Positions 32,284 through 42,506 of a stretch of DNA of 64,000 nt are shown here, piece by piece. The notes beneath the pieces were generated by a model. It was not told where the DNA came from. It did not search any database and worked only from the letters and a program-made list of their open reading frames with translations. Position 1 is the stretch's first letter; each line of letters begins with the position of its first letter. A program made the position numbers and the translations under genes. This stretch comes from Stenogyne calaminthoides (taxonomy: Eukaryota; Streptophyta; Magnoliopsida; Lamiales; Lamiaceae): contig JBBCBC010000002.1 in NCBI GenBank assembly GCA_037126765.1, forward strand, positions 18,941,853 to 19,005,852, written 5' to 3'.

Positions 32284-33747
32284 GGGAGAATATCATTTAG
32301 GTACAAAATATTAGAAGTTATATCAAATAGGTACAATCAAAAACCCACCTTTCAACTAACTATAATCTTAGAGGTATAAAGACAATACTACCCTTAAGTA
32401 AAAAAAAAAATCGAAAATCAAAATTCCTGTGACATTTCATGATTCCCGAGGCAAAGCCTGCAAATACTTTTTCCCTACTTTTTACTTTTCCACCTCCAAT
32501 AATTTATTTCAAACACAAAATCAGACGCATATTTCTTCCTCAGAGCAAATCAAACCTTTTTGTCACTTTTACAAACAAAAATATTCTCTTTTATTTTTGC
32601 ACAACACAAAAATATTTGTCTTATTTATTTTTGCACTAGAATAAAATAAATTCAGTCCCCGTGCAAAAAATATTTGCACAATATTAGTCTTATTTTGCAC
32701 AAAGTAGAATATTTTACTAATTACAGAATGAGAAAAGAAGCAAAAAATATTAGTCTTATTTATTTTTGCACGAGCATAAAATAAATTCAGCTCCGATGCA
32801 AAAAATATTTGCACAAACTCCAAGACAACCAAAAAAAATGTTAAAGCAAGGAGAAAGATAAACGAGCTGGGTTGAAAAAAAATAAAAAACACTAAATCTT
32901 CCTTCTCTTCCTTCATTTTCCAGTTTTCCCAATCAGTCTCTCTTCCTTCATTTCCAGTTTCTTCAATCTTCCTTCATTTTCCAGATCTCTTCAATCGGCC
33001 GCAGCCTCCACGCCGTCTTCTGCCACCTCCACCGCACCGCCCCACACCACAAAACCCGCCACCTCCACTGCCACCATCACCCCCAAAAACCGCGGCCACG
33101 CATACGACGCCTCTTCCACCGCCACTATCACCTAAAACCGCCGCCTCCACCACCACCGTCATCACCTAAAACTGCCGCCGCCTCCACCACCACCATCATC
33201 ACCCCCCAAAAATGCCACCTCCGCCCAACCCTGACGGCGGATCTGTACAGATCCACCGCATACGAAGCCTCTTCCACCACCACTATAACCCAAAACCGCC
33301 GCCTCCACCACCACCATCACCCCCCATAACTATCTCCTCCACCACCATCACCCCCCAAACCGCCGCCTACGCGCAACCCCGCCAGATCTCCTCTTTTCCA
33401 TCAATGACCAAATAAAACTTAAAAGAAAGAGAGAGGGGGTAAGATAGAGAGTGTGGCATGGGAGAGAAACCGTGTTGAAACGGCGACGCCGCCGTCTGTG
33501 AATCCCGACGCCGCCGTGTTGCTGGTGATTTTTAGAGATAGAGAGAGTGAGGGGGTTAGAGAGAGAGGCAAATAGATAGTGAGGGTTTGGAACATTTATT
33601 GAAATTATATATACCGATTTGGGGGTTTTCAAAATAAAGGGTATTTTGGGTTTTTTGTGTAGCACTTTGTATCTAGTTGATATAAAGGTTTTTGCTTGTA
33701 TCTAGTTGTAATATTATCTCAATTGTGTATCTCCTTGAAATTATCCC
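32284..33747. mobile_element. Mutator-like element, 9-bp TSD, possible Pack-MULE
   Basis: The 9-bp duplication AAAAACCAT is exact at 32275-32283 and 33748-33756. The ends are long imperfect inverted repeats of about 60 bp: GGGAGAATATC on the left, the complement of TTATCCC on the right, sharing AGGTACAA/AGATACAA blocks and CAAAAACC. No transposase is present. The interior (32970-33400) is GC-rich with CCA/CCG-rich tandem stretches, unlike the AT-rich TIRs and flanks, so a host exon or low-complexity sequence may have been captured. Pro-rich (33212-33415, plus) and Gly/Arg-rich (32974-33165, minus) frames are by-products of this composition. Confidence 0.78.
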
Positions 33748-33756
33748 AAAAACCAT

Positions 33757-33970
33757 CCCAATAAAGAATAATACATGTTTTATAAATTACTTAATTAATT
33801 AAACATCCTAACCTTTATCTTGACCTTTTTTTTTTTTTGGAAATTTCAATACTCCTCCTTTTCGATCTTCTTATTCCATCCATTTTTTGGTCTTAAAAAA
33901 GTAAAAACCAAATGTTGCATAACAATATGTAATTCAGCATAACGATAATAATACTTGCATTATAACCTTA
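33757..33970. other. Short AT-rich spacer
   Basis: Carries the TATTCCATCCATTTTTT stretch also seen near 30770; no gene. Confidence 0.4.
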
Positions 33971-35793
33971 CTAGTTTTTTGCCAACTCGTGCGTTGCACG
34001 GAAGTCATTAATATTGCTATATTTTATTAATTTATTGTTGTTTATTTTTAATATCTCTTCAAGTTATAGATTATAATTATTCTTTTACATATTAATTGGT
34101 AATTTAATCATGGAAAATATTTTATTTTTACTAAAATGTATATTAGTTAAAATAAACTTTAATAATTATTGTGATTCCCAAAGTTTCAACTGCAGAAGAT
34201 CCAAAAAGTCAGAGCCTCCGATTACCACTTCACAATCTGGTTTTAAAAATTGCACTTCTTAGGCACAAGTGATTCTCATTCTCTAACTCTTAATAAAAAA
34301 AATAGATACAATATATCAAACATAAATTAATAAACATACATATAGCAGTAATTTTATTTAAAAAAAAATAAAAATAAAACAACAACAACCATTTAAAAAA
34401 AATAACATTCAACATTTCAAATAAAAACAATGTAGATAACACAAAAAAAAATCATAATATAATTCTAAAAATCTAAACATTTCGGAACACCTCTTGAAAT
34501 ACAACATTTTTAGTTGTATTATGTTCAAAACTATCATTATTACACAACATAATCTTCAAACCACTTCGACTGGTACCCTCGAAACTGCGACATAAAGCTG
34601 ACCATGGCTAAACACCGGCTTCTTAAGAAATAATCCAACATGGGAAAAAGATTGTCCTTGACTTTTATTTATAGACATGGCATACGAAAGAATCAACGAA
34701 AGTTGTCCATGTGTAAACTTGAAAGGTAACCTAGGATTAGAAGAAGTCAGTGACAATCTATGTATCAATGCTAGTTCACCAATGCTGCTACCAGTAAGAA
34801 CTTTAGCTTCAATTACTCTATCACTCAACCTAGTGACCACCAACCTACACATATAGAAAAAGAAATTATAAAATTAATCTTATAAGAAATGGTAAATATT
34901 ACTAAATAATAAATTTAATTAAAAAAAAACTAACCTGGTCCCGTTACATAATCCCCTTGAATGATATATATTTCTCAACAACATAACATGTGTTCCAACT
35001 TTGAGATTAAGTTCATGGTCGGGCACCCGGAAAATTTCAAAGTGTTGAGGAATTGAGGAGTATGAACATTAGTTAGAGAATCAAAATTGGAATTAGACCT
35101 ACAAAGAATATCAGAACTGAGATACTTGCGAGTATCCTTTTGATTTAACCGAACCATGTAATCATTAATATATTTAACAACATCAAGTGTCGGGGCAAGG
35201 ATATCTCTGTCATGTAAAAACACGTGATCGTACATCCTCGATTTAAAATCAGGATAAATACAATCAACTATAGAAGCAACTGATTCAATCAATTCCGAAA
35301 ATAATTTCATTCATTCATCCCTTGAACCAAATCGAATTACATCAACCTCATGTTTCTTGTCAACTTCAAAACAGTGCAGGCATTCCACAAATCAGATGAA
35401 CTGATAGTGGCATGTACAATGTCCTGTATCCTTCCTTATGAATGACAAATAAGATCTGTCATAAATCTCCCCCAAAAACAATTGTCTTCATTCTTCAACC
35501 CTCTAGCAAAGCACGCATCATGAAGTGTGGGATAAACTGTTCCTCTAAATTTTTTTTTATCATCAAAACACTTAGGTCTAGTAACAACGTTCAATATAAT
35601 CCTCATATAATATGCTTCACCAGTACCATGTGGTACATAAGAAATACGACCAATAGCAAATCCCCCCTGCTAGGTTCCCACATCTTTCTTTTTCTTTTAA
35701 AAACAAAAAACTGAGGAATTTGAGCATATGTCAACTTAGCAGCATCATCGAAATGCTTATTCAATTCAAACCAAGCTAAAAAATATGCTAGTC
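33971..35793 (-). mobile_element. Helitron, 3' part
   Basis: The minus-strand 3' end has the Helitron signature: a CGTGC-AAC-GCACG hairpin (34000-33988), 13 bases, then CTAG at 33974-33971 followed by T, matching insertion between A and T. Helicase coding sequence lies 0.56 kb inside. The Rep domain and 5' TC end are missing; homology stops at about 35793, where unrelated sequence begins. Helitrons move by rolling-circle replication. Confidence 0.85.
34556..35785 (-). pseudogene. Helitron helicase, C-terminal part, broken
   Basis: PIF1-like helicase of a Helitron RepHel protein. From the 5' side: AWFELNKHFDDAAKLTYAQI, FAIGRISYVPHGTGEAYYMR and FRGTVYPTLHDACFARGL (about 35785-35430), then MKLFSELIESV to LSSDILC and FLNTLKFSGCP (35310-34975), then ELALIHRLSLT, YAMSINKSQGQS and HGQLYVAVSRV (34852-34556). 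The last two correspond to helicase motifs V and VI. The ATP-binding motifs between blocks 1 and 2 are deleted, and blocks 2 and 3 are separated by a frameshift and AT-rich insert (34860-34975). Not functional. Confidence 0.88.
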
Positions 35794-35795
35794 TT

Positions 35796-36059
35796 CACAC
35801 TCGGTCTGTCCAAAACAAAATTCATTTCGCACCGAAAACGATTCTAGGAGAAGTTCGAATCCGTTCCGTTCAGATATTGATTGGTCTTGGTTTGACGTGG
35901 TTCTTCACCCGATGTTTTCCATTCAATGAAGCATACCCTGGGCTGCTTGGTTATGGTTTCAGAGGATTTCTCCTAATTTCAGTGGAGTTCAAGTCAGTGC
36001 TTTCCTTCCCGGCGCGCATTCTGTTGCCTGTGTCAGGAAGGCTGCTCTTCCCTGGCAAC
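35796..36059 (+). other. Left flank of copia 3: sequence continuing at 60219
   Basis: With copia 3 removed, this joins 60219-61761, giving uninterrupted non-Helitron sequence. Its GC is higher than its neighbours'. Open frames cross the join (for example LATAPVLMLSLCREATLQL and KPMFGMFQLCPG on the right side), but I do not recognise the protein. Most likely it is the 3' internal region of the copia family whose LTR is at 61762. Confidence 0.5.
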
Positions 36060-37901
36060 TATTGGGGAATTATTTGCCCGGATCTATTCGAGATGAATAT
36101 TTAAATACAAATTTAATTCTAACAATTATTACTAGCATGAATTAATCCTATATTAATTCAAATAATAATTCAACAACAAATCATGCATATAAACAGTTCA
36201 CATAAATCCTACGCATGCAGAATTGCTACGGGTTTACGTGAACTTTCCTCTTGGAGTGCCAATGGTCTCGTCGATTAAACACACCAAAAAGCCTTTCCAA
36301 GTATTCCCTAGTCCTTGCTCGTCAATCCGGTGGAAGGAAACTCGCGAACAATTAACAAAAGGGAAAATAAAAATTTGTTGCACCACCTTTGTGGATTTAC
36401 TAATTTTTCCAGCGCATGAATTGTACTCGGGAATGAAAGAATCATCCCCTATTTATAGATGGGGTGGTGGTCGAAAATTTTGGGGAAAAACAATGTGGGA
36501 AAATCTTTTCTTGATCTCCAAGAAATCTTGAATATATCTCATATATTCTTTTCTCCATAATTAAAAAATTCCACAAAAAATCCCACCTCATCTTGTTATG
36601 GAATTTTCGAAAAAAATAAGGATCAAGATTCCAAGATTTGGATCTTCTTGAATTTATGAGATATACTTGTATTTCAAGAAATACATATCTTCCATAATAT
36701 CTTTTCAAGAAAATCAAGAAAATCTTTCTTTCCCTTATTCTTTGAAAATTTCAAAAATCTCACCATAAATAACCAAGTGGGAGATTTCTTGAATTTAATG
36801 AGATAATCTTGTATTCCAAGAATACATATCTTCATTCCATAACAAAATTCAAAGAAAATTTTTCTCCCTCTTTTATTTATGATTTTCGAAAAATAGGAAA
36901 AATGAGCAACAAATATTTATTTTATTTTTAAACACCTTTTTCAGTTATTGAACTTTATGTTGGGCTACTTGAGGGGCCTTTAGGAGAATTAAGATTGGAC
37001 CTTCCAATGGATCTTGAATTATCAATATTGAGCCACAATATTATTCAAGCCCATAAATATTAATTAATCCCACTACATAATTAATATTGCACTATCCATC
37101 TTAACCCATATTATATACCAATATGGCTCCGGTTATTATTTCCCGTGTTTAAGATTATCTAGCCCATTAATTAATTCAAGCCACCAAATAGCTTTCCATT
37201 AATTAATATCTTTTGTCCTTGGTTAAGGAACGGTTCAACATTATTATCCATACCGGAAACTAGTTCCACTTGCAAGATTTGGTATGATAAATCTTATGAA
37301 CCTCCCAAGGGGGAAAATCGAACAAGCGTACTTGCACACGATTCTCCGTATTAAATCTTAGCAATCGCATGTGACGAATAATATTGCCCAAGATATAAAG
37401 TATTGAATCTAGTTGATTCTCTACCCGTAATAAGTCAAAGCAATAATTACTAACCACACGCGATCCTATTTAAGGGACGAAGATTAAGAAATAACGAACC
37501 ACTGAGGTCTAATTCTTTCTAGTTCAATTCTGAAGAATTTGTCCTCCTCAGAGGTCCTATTCAATTACATCACCATGCACTAGTGTAATCTCTTGGTCAA
37601 GACAAGCCAATCTGAACCTTACACTTCAACCTTTCACGATGGATTGTTCATTTCCATCTAGGTCGTGAATGGTGTACTTTTGGTTACAAGGAACTGTTAA
37701 TTTAATCTTCTGTGATCTGGTATCACTAAATTAACTACAATGTAACACATACTATTTATTGAACAGTTATATGCAAAGAAATATATGTAACATTCAATGA
37801 TATTTAAAGCATCAATGATAAATAATTTATTTCAGAAATAAGTCCGAAATTCCGTTTGATTATACAAAGTAAAAGCATACTTTCCAAGGATAATCCCAAC
37901 A
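36060..37901 (-). mobile_element. 3' LTR of copia 3
   Basis: Matches 58373-60213 along its length. The minus-strand TATA box (TCTATAAATAGGGG) is at about 36446-36459. On the internal side, AATCTCCCACTTATACTC (37901-37918) is the complement of the purine tract GAGTATAAGTGGGAGA, the plus-strand primer site. Confidence 0.92.
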
Positions 37902-38139
37902 ATCTCCCACTTATACTCAAAGTCCGCTTTTAAGTATACTACAAAGATGTCTCGTGTAGTTCTAATCGTGACATCTAATGTCACCTACACGAACCTAATA
38001 ATATCTCCCACGTATACTCAAAGCAGATTGACAACGGTCTTGACACCCATTCCTTCCACATGTCTCTCGAATGTATTCTGAGGCAGACCCTTTGTGAATT
38101 GATCTGCTAGGTTATCTTCTGACGCGATCTTTGCCACCT

Positions 38140-39054
38140 CTATATCTCCTCTCTTAATGATTTCTCGTATAAGATGGTATTTCCTTTCAATGTGTTTCTT
38201 TGGCCTTGTGGGCTCTTGGTTCCCTTGAATTCAAGAATCGCTCCGACATTGTCACAATAAACAGTGATTGTGCTGGGCAAATTCAAAACTACGTCCAAGT
38301 CCACTAGGAAGTTCTTGAGCCAAACCGCTTCTTTCGCTGCCTCGCAAGCAGCTACATATTCGGCTTCCATGGTAGAATCTGCGATGCATTTCTGCTTAAC
38401 ACTTCTCCATGTCATGGCTCCTCTCCCCATGCAAAACACACTACCGGAGGTAGATTTTCTGGAATCTAAGTCTGATTGGAAATCCGAGTCCTTGTAGCCG
38501 ATGGAGATTAGACTATCTGACTGATAAATCAACATTCTATCTCGAGTTCTTTTCAGATACTTCAGAATGTTTTTAACTACCGTCCAATGTACTTTCCCTG
38601 GGTTACTTTGATATCTTGCCTCCATGCCAACGACAAAGCAGATATCCGGCCTCGTGCACAACATTGCATACATAAGGCTTCCGACAGCCAAAGCATAAGG
38701 AATGCCTTTCATGTCATCTATCTTCTTTTGTGTCTTAGGGCACATTTCCTTGGATAGATGGATTCCATGTCTGAAAGGTACGAAGCCTTTCTTGGAATCC
38801 TGCATGCTGAATCGTTTCAAGACAATGTCTATGTATGAAGCTTGCGATAAGCCTATCATAATTCTCTTGCGATCTCGAGTGATCTTGATCCCAAGGATGT
38901 GCCCGGCTTCCCCTAAGTCCTTCATATCAAACTGTTTTGAAAGCCATGCCCTTACGTCTGATAACACCTTTACATCGTTCCCGATGATCAGAATGTCGTC
39001 TACGTATAGTACTAAGAATACCAATGCAGTTCCGACACACTTTTTGTACCACAA
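38140..39054 (-). CDS. Copia 3 RT C-terminal half and RNase H
   Basis: A 304-residue frame: MWYKKCVGTALVFLVLYVDDILIIGND carries the catalytic YVDD, followed by the thumb (LSQASYIDIVLKRFSMQDSKKG), the connection (GSLMYAMLCTRPDICFVVGM, YQSNPG) and RNase H (STSGSVFCMG, MEAEYVAACEAAKEAVWLK). The very C-terminus is changed by a frameshift near 38210. It overlaps the preceding frame (39012-40112) by about 40 bases, so one frameshift splits a single RT. The first Met is not a real start. Confidence 0.9.
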   Translation of the reverse strand: MWYKKCVGTALVFLVLYVDDILIIGNDVKVLSDVRAWLSKQFDMKDLGEAGHILGIKITRDRKRIMIGLSQASYIDIVLKRFSMQDSKKGFVPFRHGIHLSKEMCPKTQKKIDDMKGIPYALAVGSLMYAMLCTRPDICFVVGMEARYQSNPGKVHWTVVKNILKYLKRTRDRMLIYQSDSLISIGYKDSDFQSDLDSRKSTSGSVFCMGRGAMTWRSVKQKCIADSTMEAEYVAACEAAKEAVWLKNFLVDLDVVLNLPSTITVYCDNVGAILEFKGTKSPQGQRNTLKGNTILYEKSLREEI

Positions 39055-40112
39055 CTTTCGAACTCGTTTTGATCAAACCCATAAGACTTTATAACATGAT
39101 CAAAACATTGGTTCCAAGCTCTGGATGCTTGTTTGAGTCCGTAAATTGACTTCTTGAGCTTACAAACTAGGTGTTCTTGGCCTTTTTCAATGAAGCCTTG
39201 GGGTTGTTGCATATAGATTTCTTCATCAATACTTCCGTTAAGGAAATCCGTCTTGACATCCATTTGCCAGATTTCAAAGTTGAGATGCGCAGCAATCGAC
39301 AAGAGAATTCGGATGGACTTGAGCATTGCTACAGGCGAAAAAGTTTCCTCATAGTCGATCCCTTCTTTCTGAGTATAACCTTTTGCCACAAGCCTTGCCT
39401 TGAAGGTTTCCACCTTCCCGTCCGGTCCTCTTTTTCTCTTGTATACCCACTTGCAACCAATGGGTTTGACCCCATTAAGTGGTTCGACTAGCTCCCACAC
39501 TCTGTTATGATTCATAGAACCCATTTCGGCTTTCACTGCTGTTTGCCAAGAAATTGCATCCTTATCTTGGATTGCCTCGTCATATGTCCACGGGTCTGAT
39601 TCGTCTTGTCCGGGAATCAAGTCCGAGGACTCTCCTATCCCCATGAATCTCTCGGGCTCTCTCACAACCCTCCCACTACGACTAGGTTCCGGTTGTGTAA
39701 GTGTGTCATTTGGTATGTCATCTTGTATAGTTGGCACTGAGGTTAGCCCCCTTAGCTCATTTAAGGTAATCTCACTTCTGGGTCTTCTTTTGTTCATATA
39801 GTCTTCTTCCAAAAATCTAAAGTGGGTGCTTATTACCACCTTTTGATCTTCGGGACCATAGAACATACACCCTTTTGTTCCCTCGGGGTATCCTATAAAC
39901 AACCTTAATTCTGATCGATGATCCAATTTTTTCGGCTTCCTTGTCCAACACGTGGGCGGACACCCCCAAATTTTCATGTGTCTCAAAATCGAAGCTTGCG
40001 CCGGTCCACAATTCTTTTGAGAGTTTTGGGAACCGATTTGGATGGCACCAAGTTCGTAAATGTAGGCCATTGTTTCCAAGGCATGACCCGAGCGACTTGG
40101 GAAGATCCGCAT
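39012..40112 (-). CDS. Copia 3 integrase C-terminus and RT N-terminal half
   Basis: A 366-residue frame. The first 70 residues are out of frame or integrase-derived; then KIWGCPPTCWTRKPKKLDHRSELRLFIGYPEGTKG is integrase C-terminus. RT follows: WELVEPLNGVKPIGCKWVYKRKRGPDG, FKARLVAKGYTQKEGIDYEETFSPV and IWQMDVKTDFLNGSIDEEIYM, where MDVKTDFLNG carries the first catalytic Asp. Then KLKKSIYGLKQASRAW. It ends in a frameshift before YVDD. Confidence 0.9.
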   Translation of the reverse strand: MRIFPSRSGHALETMAYIYELGAIQIGSQNSQKNCGPAQASILRHMKIWGCPPTCWTRKPKKLDHRSELRLFIGYPEGTKGCMFYGPEDQKVVISTHFRFLEEDYMNKRRPRSEITLNELRGLTSVPTIQDDIPNDTLTQPEPSRSGRVVREPERFMGIGESSDLIPGQDESDPWTYDEAIQDKDAISWQTAVKAEMGSMNHNRVWELVEPLNGVKPIGCKWVYKRKRGPDGKVETFKARLVAKGYTQKEGIDYEETFSPVAMLKSIRILLSIAAHLNFEIWQMDVKTDFLNGSIDEEIYMQQPQGFIEKGQEHLVCKLKKSIYGLKQASRAWNQCFDHVIKSYGFDQNEFESCGTKSVSELHWYS

Positions 40113-40533
40113 AACTCATCATAGATCTAACCATTTCCAAAAGAGTTCGGTTTTTTAGCTCTGCAACCCCATTTTGTTGAGGGGTTCCGGTGCGATTAGT
40201 CGATGCAATCCCTTTATCAGACAAGTAGTTCAAAAACTCATCGCTGAGGTATTCGCCTCCACGATCGGATCGTAGAGACTTGATACGTTTTTCCCTATGA
40301 TTCTCTGCTTGAGCCTTAAATTCTTTGAATATCTCAAAGGTCTCAGATTTATGCTTCATAAGGAAAATATAACCGTACCTTGAGTAGTCATCAATAAAAG
40401 TGACGAAATACTCATAATCTCCCCTTGCTTTGGTTGACATTGGACCACATACGTCTGTGTGAACGATTTCTAACACTTCTTTGGCTCTATTCCCCTTGGC
40501 TCCGAATGCCCTCTTGGTCATTTTACCCTCCAC
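39817..40533 (-). CDS. Copia 3 integrase core
   Basis: A 238-residue frame with the DDE triad: D (VHTDVCGPM), D (LRSDRGGEY) and E (QNGVAELKNRT; the Glu is present, followed by LK where RK or RR is usual). After about residue 150 the frame drifts (SLGSCLGNNGL), and the real C-terminus continues in the 39012-40112 frame. A TGA just upstream (about 40542) stands where the first Cys of the integrase zinc motif is expected (PTxESCVEGKM). Confidence 0.88.
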   Translation of the reverse strand: MEGKMTKRAFGAKGNRAKEVLEIVHTDVCGPMSTKARGDYEYFVTFIDDYSRYGYIFLMKHKSETFEIFKEFKAQAENHREKRIKSLRSDRGGEYLSDEFLNYLSDKGIASTNRTGTPQQNGVAELKNRTLLEMVRSMMSYADLPKSLGSCLGNNGLHLRTWCHPNRFPKLSKELWTGASFDFETHENLGVSAHVLDKEAEKIGSSIRIKVVYRIPRGNKRVYVLWSRRSKGGNKHPL

Positions 40534-40542
40534 ACATGATTC

Positions 40543-40929
40543 TCAGGTTGGAATTGGTTCAACTTGGAGAAACTCCAGTGAACCATCTTTCACCAACCTT
40601 TGGATCCTCTTTGGATTAATATGTCCCAATCTTAAATGCCATAGAAGTGTCTCGTTCACGTCTGATGAACGTTTTCTTTTCTCAGAAACAATTGATGTGT
40701 TATCGGATGCATTTCGTGAGTGGTGTGCATAGTTAATTGTATAGAGATTATTCGACAACGTTCCATGACAGATAAAGTTATCATAAAGAGAAATGGTAAC
40801 AACTTTATTAAAAGTAATCGAATATCCATCAAGGTAAAGTTTAGAAACTAAAATTAAATTCTTTCTAAAATTCGGAACGTAAAGAACATCTCTTAAAATT
40901 AAAACTCTATCTTCAAAAGACAGGTGCAC
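40543..40929 (-). CDS. Copia 3 protease end and GAG-pre-integrase
   Basis: A 128-residue frame: LILRDVLYVPNFRKNLILVSKL is the region after the protease active site, and LLWHLRLGHINPKRIQRL is the GAG-pre-integrase His motif. It continues from the DTG-bearing frame at 40944-41438 after a frameshift, and into integrase after one TGA. Confidence 0.88.
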   Translation of the reverse strand: MHLSFEDRVLILRDVLYVPNFRKNLILVSKLYLDGYSITFNKVVTISLYDNFICHGTLSNNLYTINYAHHSRNASDNTSIVSEKRKRSSDVNETLLWHLRLGHINPKRIQRLVKDGSLEFLQVEPIPT

Positions 40930-40943
40930 TTCTCCTCATCGCT

Positions 40944-41967
40944 TCAAATTTTGCCACTCTGAAGATTGCCCAAATATGTGATGAGGATCTCACTCTCACT
41001 AAGTTGTCGGGTCCGCTTGAACCCCTGTAAAGTGAAACAAACATGATTAGTGGATCCCGTATCAACCACCCATAAATGAGAGGCATACGCCGCTAAGCAA
41101 GTTTCAACAACTAGTGCGTGAGAATTACCTTTCTTTCCATTCCTTTTGGGTTTGGAACAGGCTGACCTCCTATGTCCCTTTTCACCGCAGTTAAAACATT
41201 TTCCTTTTGGTACTTTCTTGACACCCATGCAGCTAGCTGTCTTTCTCTCACTTTTCTTAGTGATGAGTTTGCTTTGGTTCTGACCACTTTTCTTTTCTTG
41301 AGACTTGCCTTCCATTGGCCTAGATCTTGAGAAAAGACTTTTGGTCACCAATGCTTCGTCTTCCTTTCCTAAATGCTTCTCTATTTTCTCCAAGGCTTCT
41401 TGTAGAATGTCCATAGTAAACATGTGATCACTCATCACAAAACTACAGTAAAACCCATCGAAGCACCTTGGAAGAGTTAGCTAAAGAAATTCGATTTGGG
41501 CCTCATCACAATACTTAGTACCGAGATAAGCCAGTTTTTCAAAATGGCATTTAATTCTGAGAACATGCTCCCTTACGGGTGTTCCCTCAGCCATCTTTAG
41601 CCTGGCCACGTCGTCATTTTTAAAACTGATTGATCATGCGGTCTTTTGTTAAAAACATTTCTTCAAGACTTTGCATAATTTCTGCAGCAGACTCAACACC
41701 TTCATGAATGTGTCTTAAATCATCAGACAGTGAAGTCAAGATTACATGTTTCATGGGTTCATTGGCCTGCTCCCAAATATTATACAAGTGTCTTCCCGCA
41801 TTAGCTGATTCATCAGTAGGCTTACGGGGCTTGGGTACATCAAGAACCCAATGATGTTCTTGTGCAGGTAGGACAAAACTCATATTTCGTTTCTAAACAT
41901 TATAGTTGTCACCAGTTAATTGGTGTTCTTTGAGTGTATATAACAGTGGATTAAAAGGTTGCGACAT
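40944..41967 (-). pseudogene. Copia 3 gag and protease active site
   Basis: Gag starts at the ATG at 41967 (MSQPFNPLLYTL, LTGDNYNV), but TAG replaces the Trp of the usual NYxxWKRN motif; the reading resumes MSFVLPAQEHHWVL (41883-41620, with a LSDDLRHIHEG and AAEIMQSLEEMF stretch). After a frameshift, 41438-40944 has a basic segment, a CCHC knuckle (CFNCGEKGHRRSAC), then the protease motif LWVVDTGSTNHVC. At least two breaks. The 41460-41620 gap carries coding-like sequence in another frame. Confidence 0.85.
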
Positions 41968-42501
41968 GATGAACTGAAATAAATAATAATATGCATAAGC
42001 ACAAATATATCACAAAATTCGATCACATGTTTCATATTAAAATCTCAAAAAAAATATGAACATGCATCAGCCAACATCTCAAAACAGTTTAAATAAGCCA
42101 CGTGGGGTGAGTCATTATTTAAACACATTCAAGCAGGTTATAAACAAGAACAATTACAAACCTTTAATATCCAGATTAATAGTTGGCTCCCACTTGACCA
42201 ATATAAAATTGACAGGGACTTCGGGGAAGTATATGCATATCAATTTTATACCTAAGTAATAACCATGATTAAATACATAATTATTATTTCGCTTTGAACG
42301 AGCCTCGTGGGGAGGATCATCGTCGCCACTAGTAGTAATCCTCAATCATCCATCTGGAATTTATTCATGTGAAAACTATCTTTTGACCATCCCGTGGGGG
42401 GTATTTCTCCAAAAGAATTCACAAATAAATAAATCATGGAGGTCAAAATTAATTCAATTTTATTATCCGGAATAAAATTGTCAATTAATTATTTAAACAT
42501 A
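41968..42501 (-). other. Copia 3 leader, gag-proximal part
   Basis: Untranslated leader between the primer site and gag, continuous with 57365-58358 once SIRE copy 2 is removed. No frame recognised. Confidence 0.6.
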
Positions 42502-42506
42502 CTTAG

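Noticed and set aside
32974..33415. Gly-rich and Pro-rich proteins (minus and plus)
   Set aside because: Frames produced by CCA/CCG-rich tandem sequence inside the MULE; no start context, domain or conservation visible.
36223..36717. Frames of about 90-100 aa in copia 3 LTR
   Set aside because: LTR sequence; the equivalent region in the other LTR (58540-59040) does not keep the frames.
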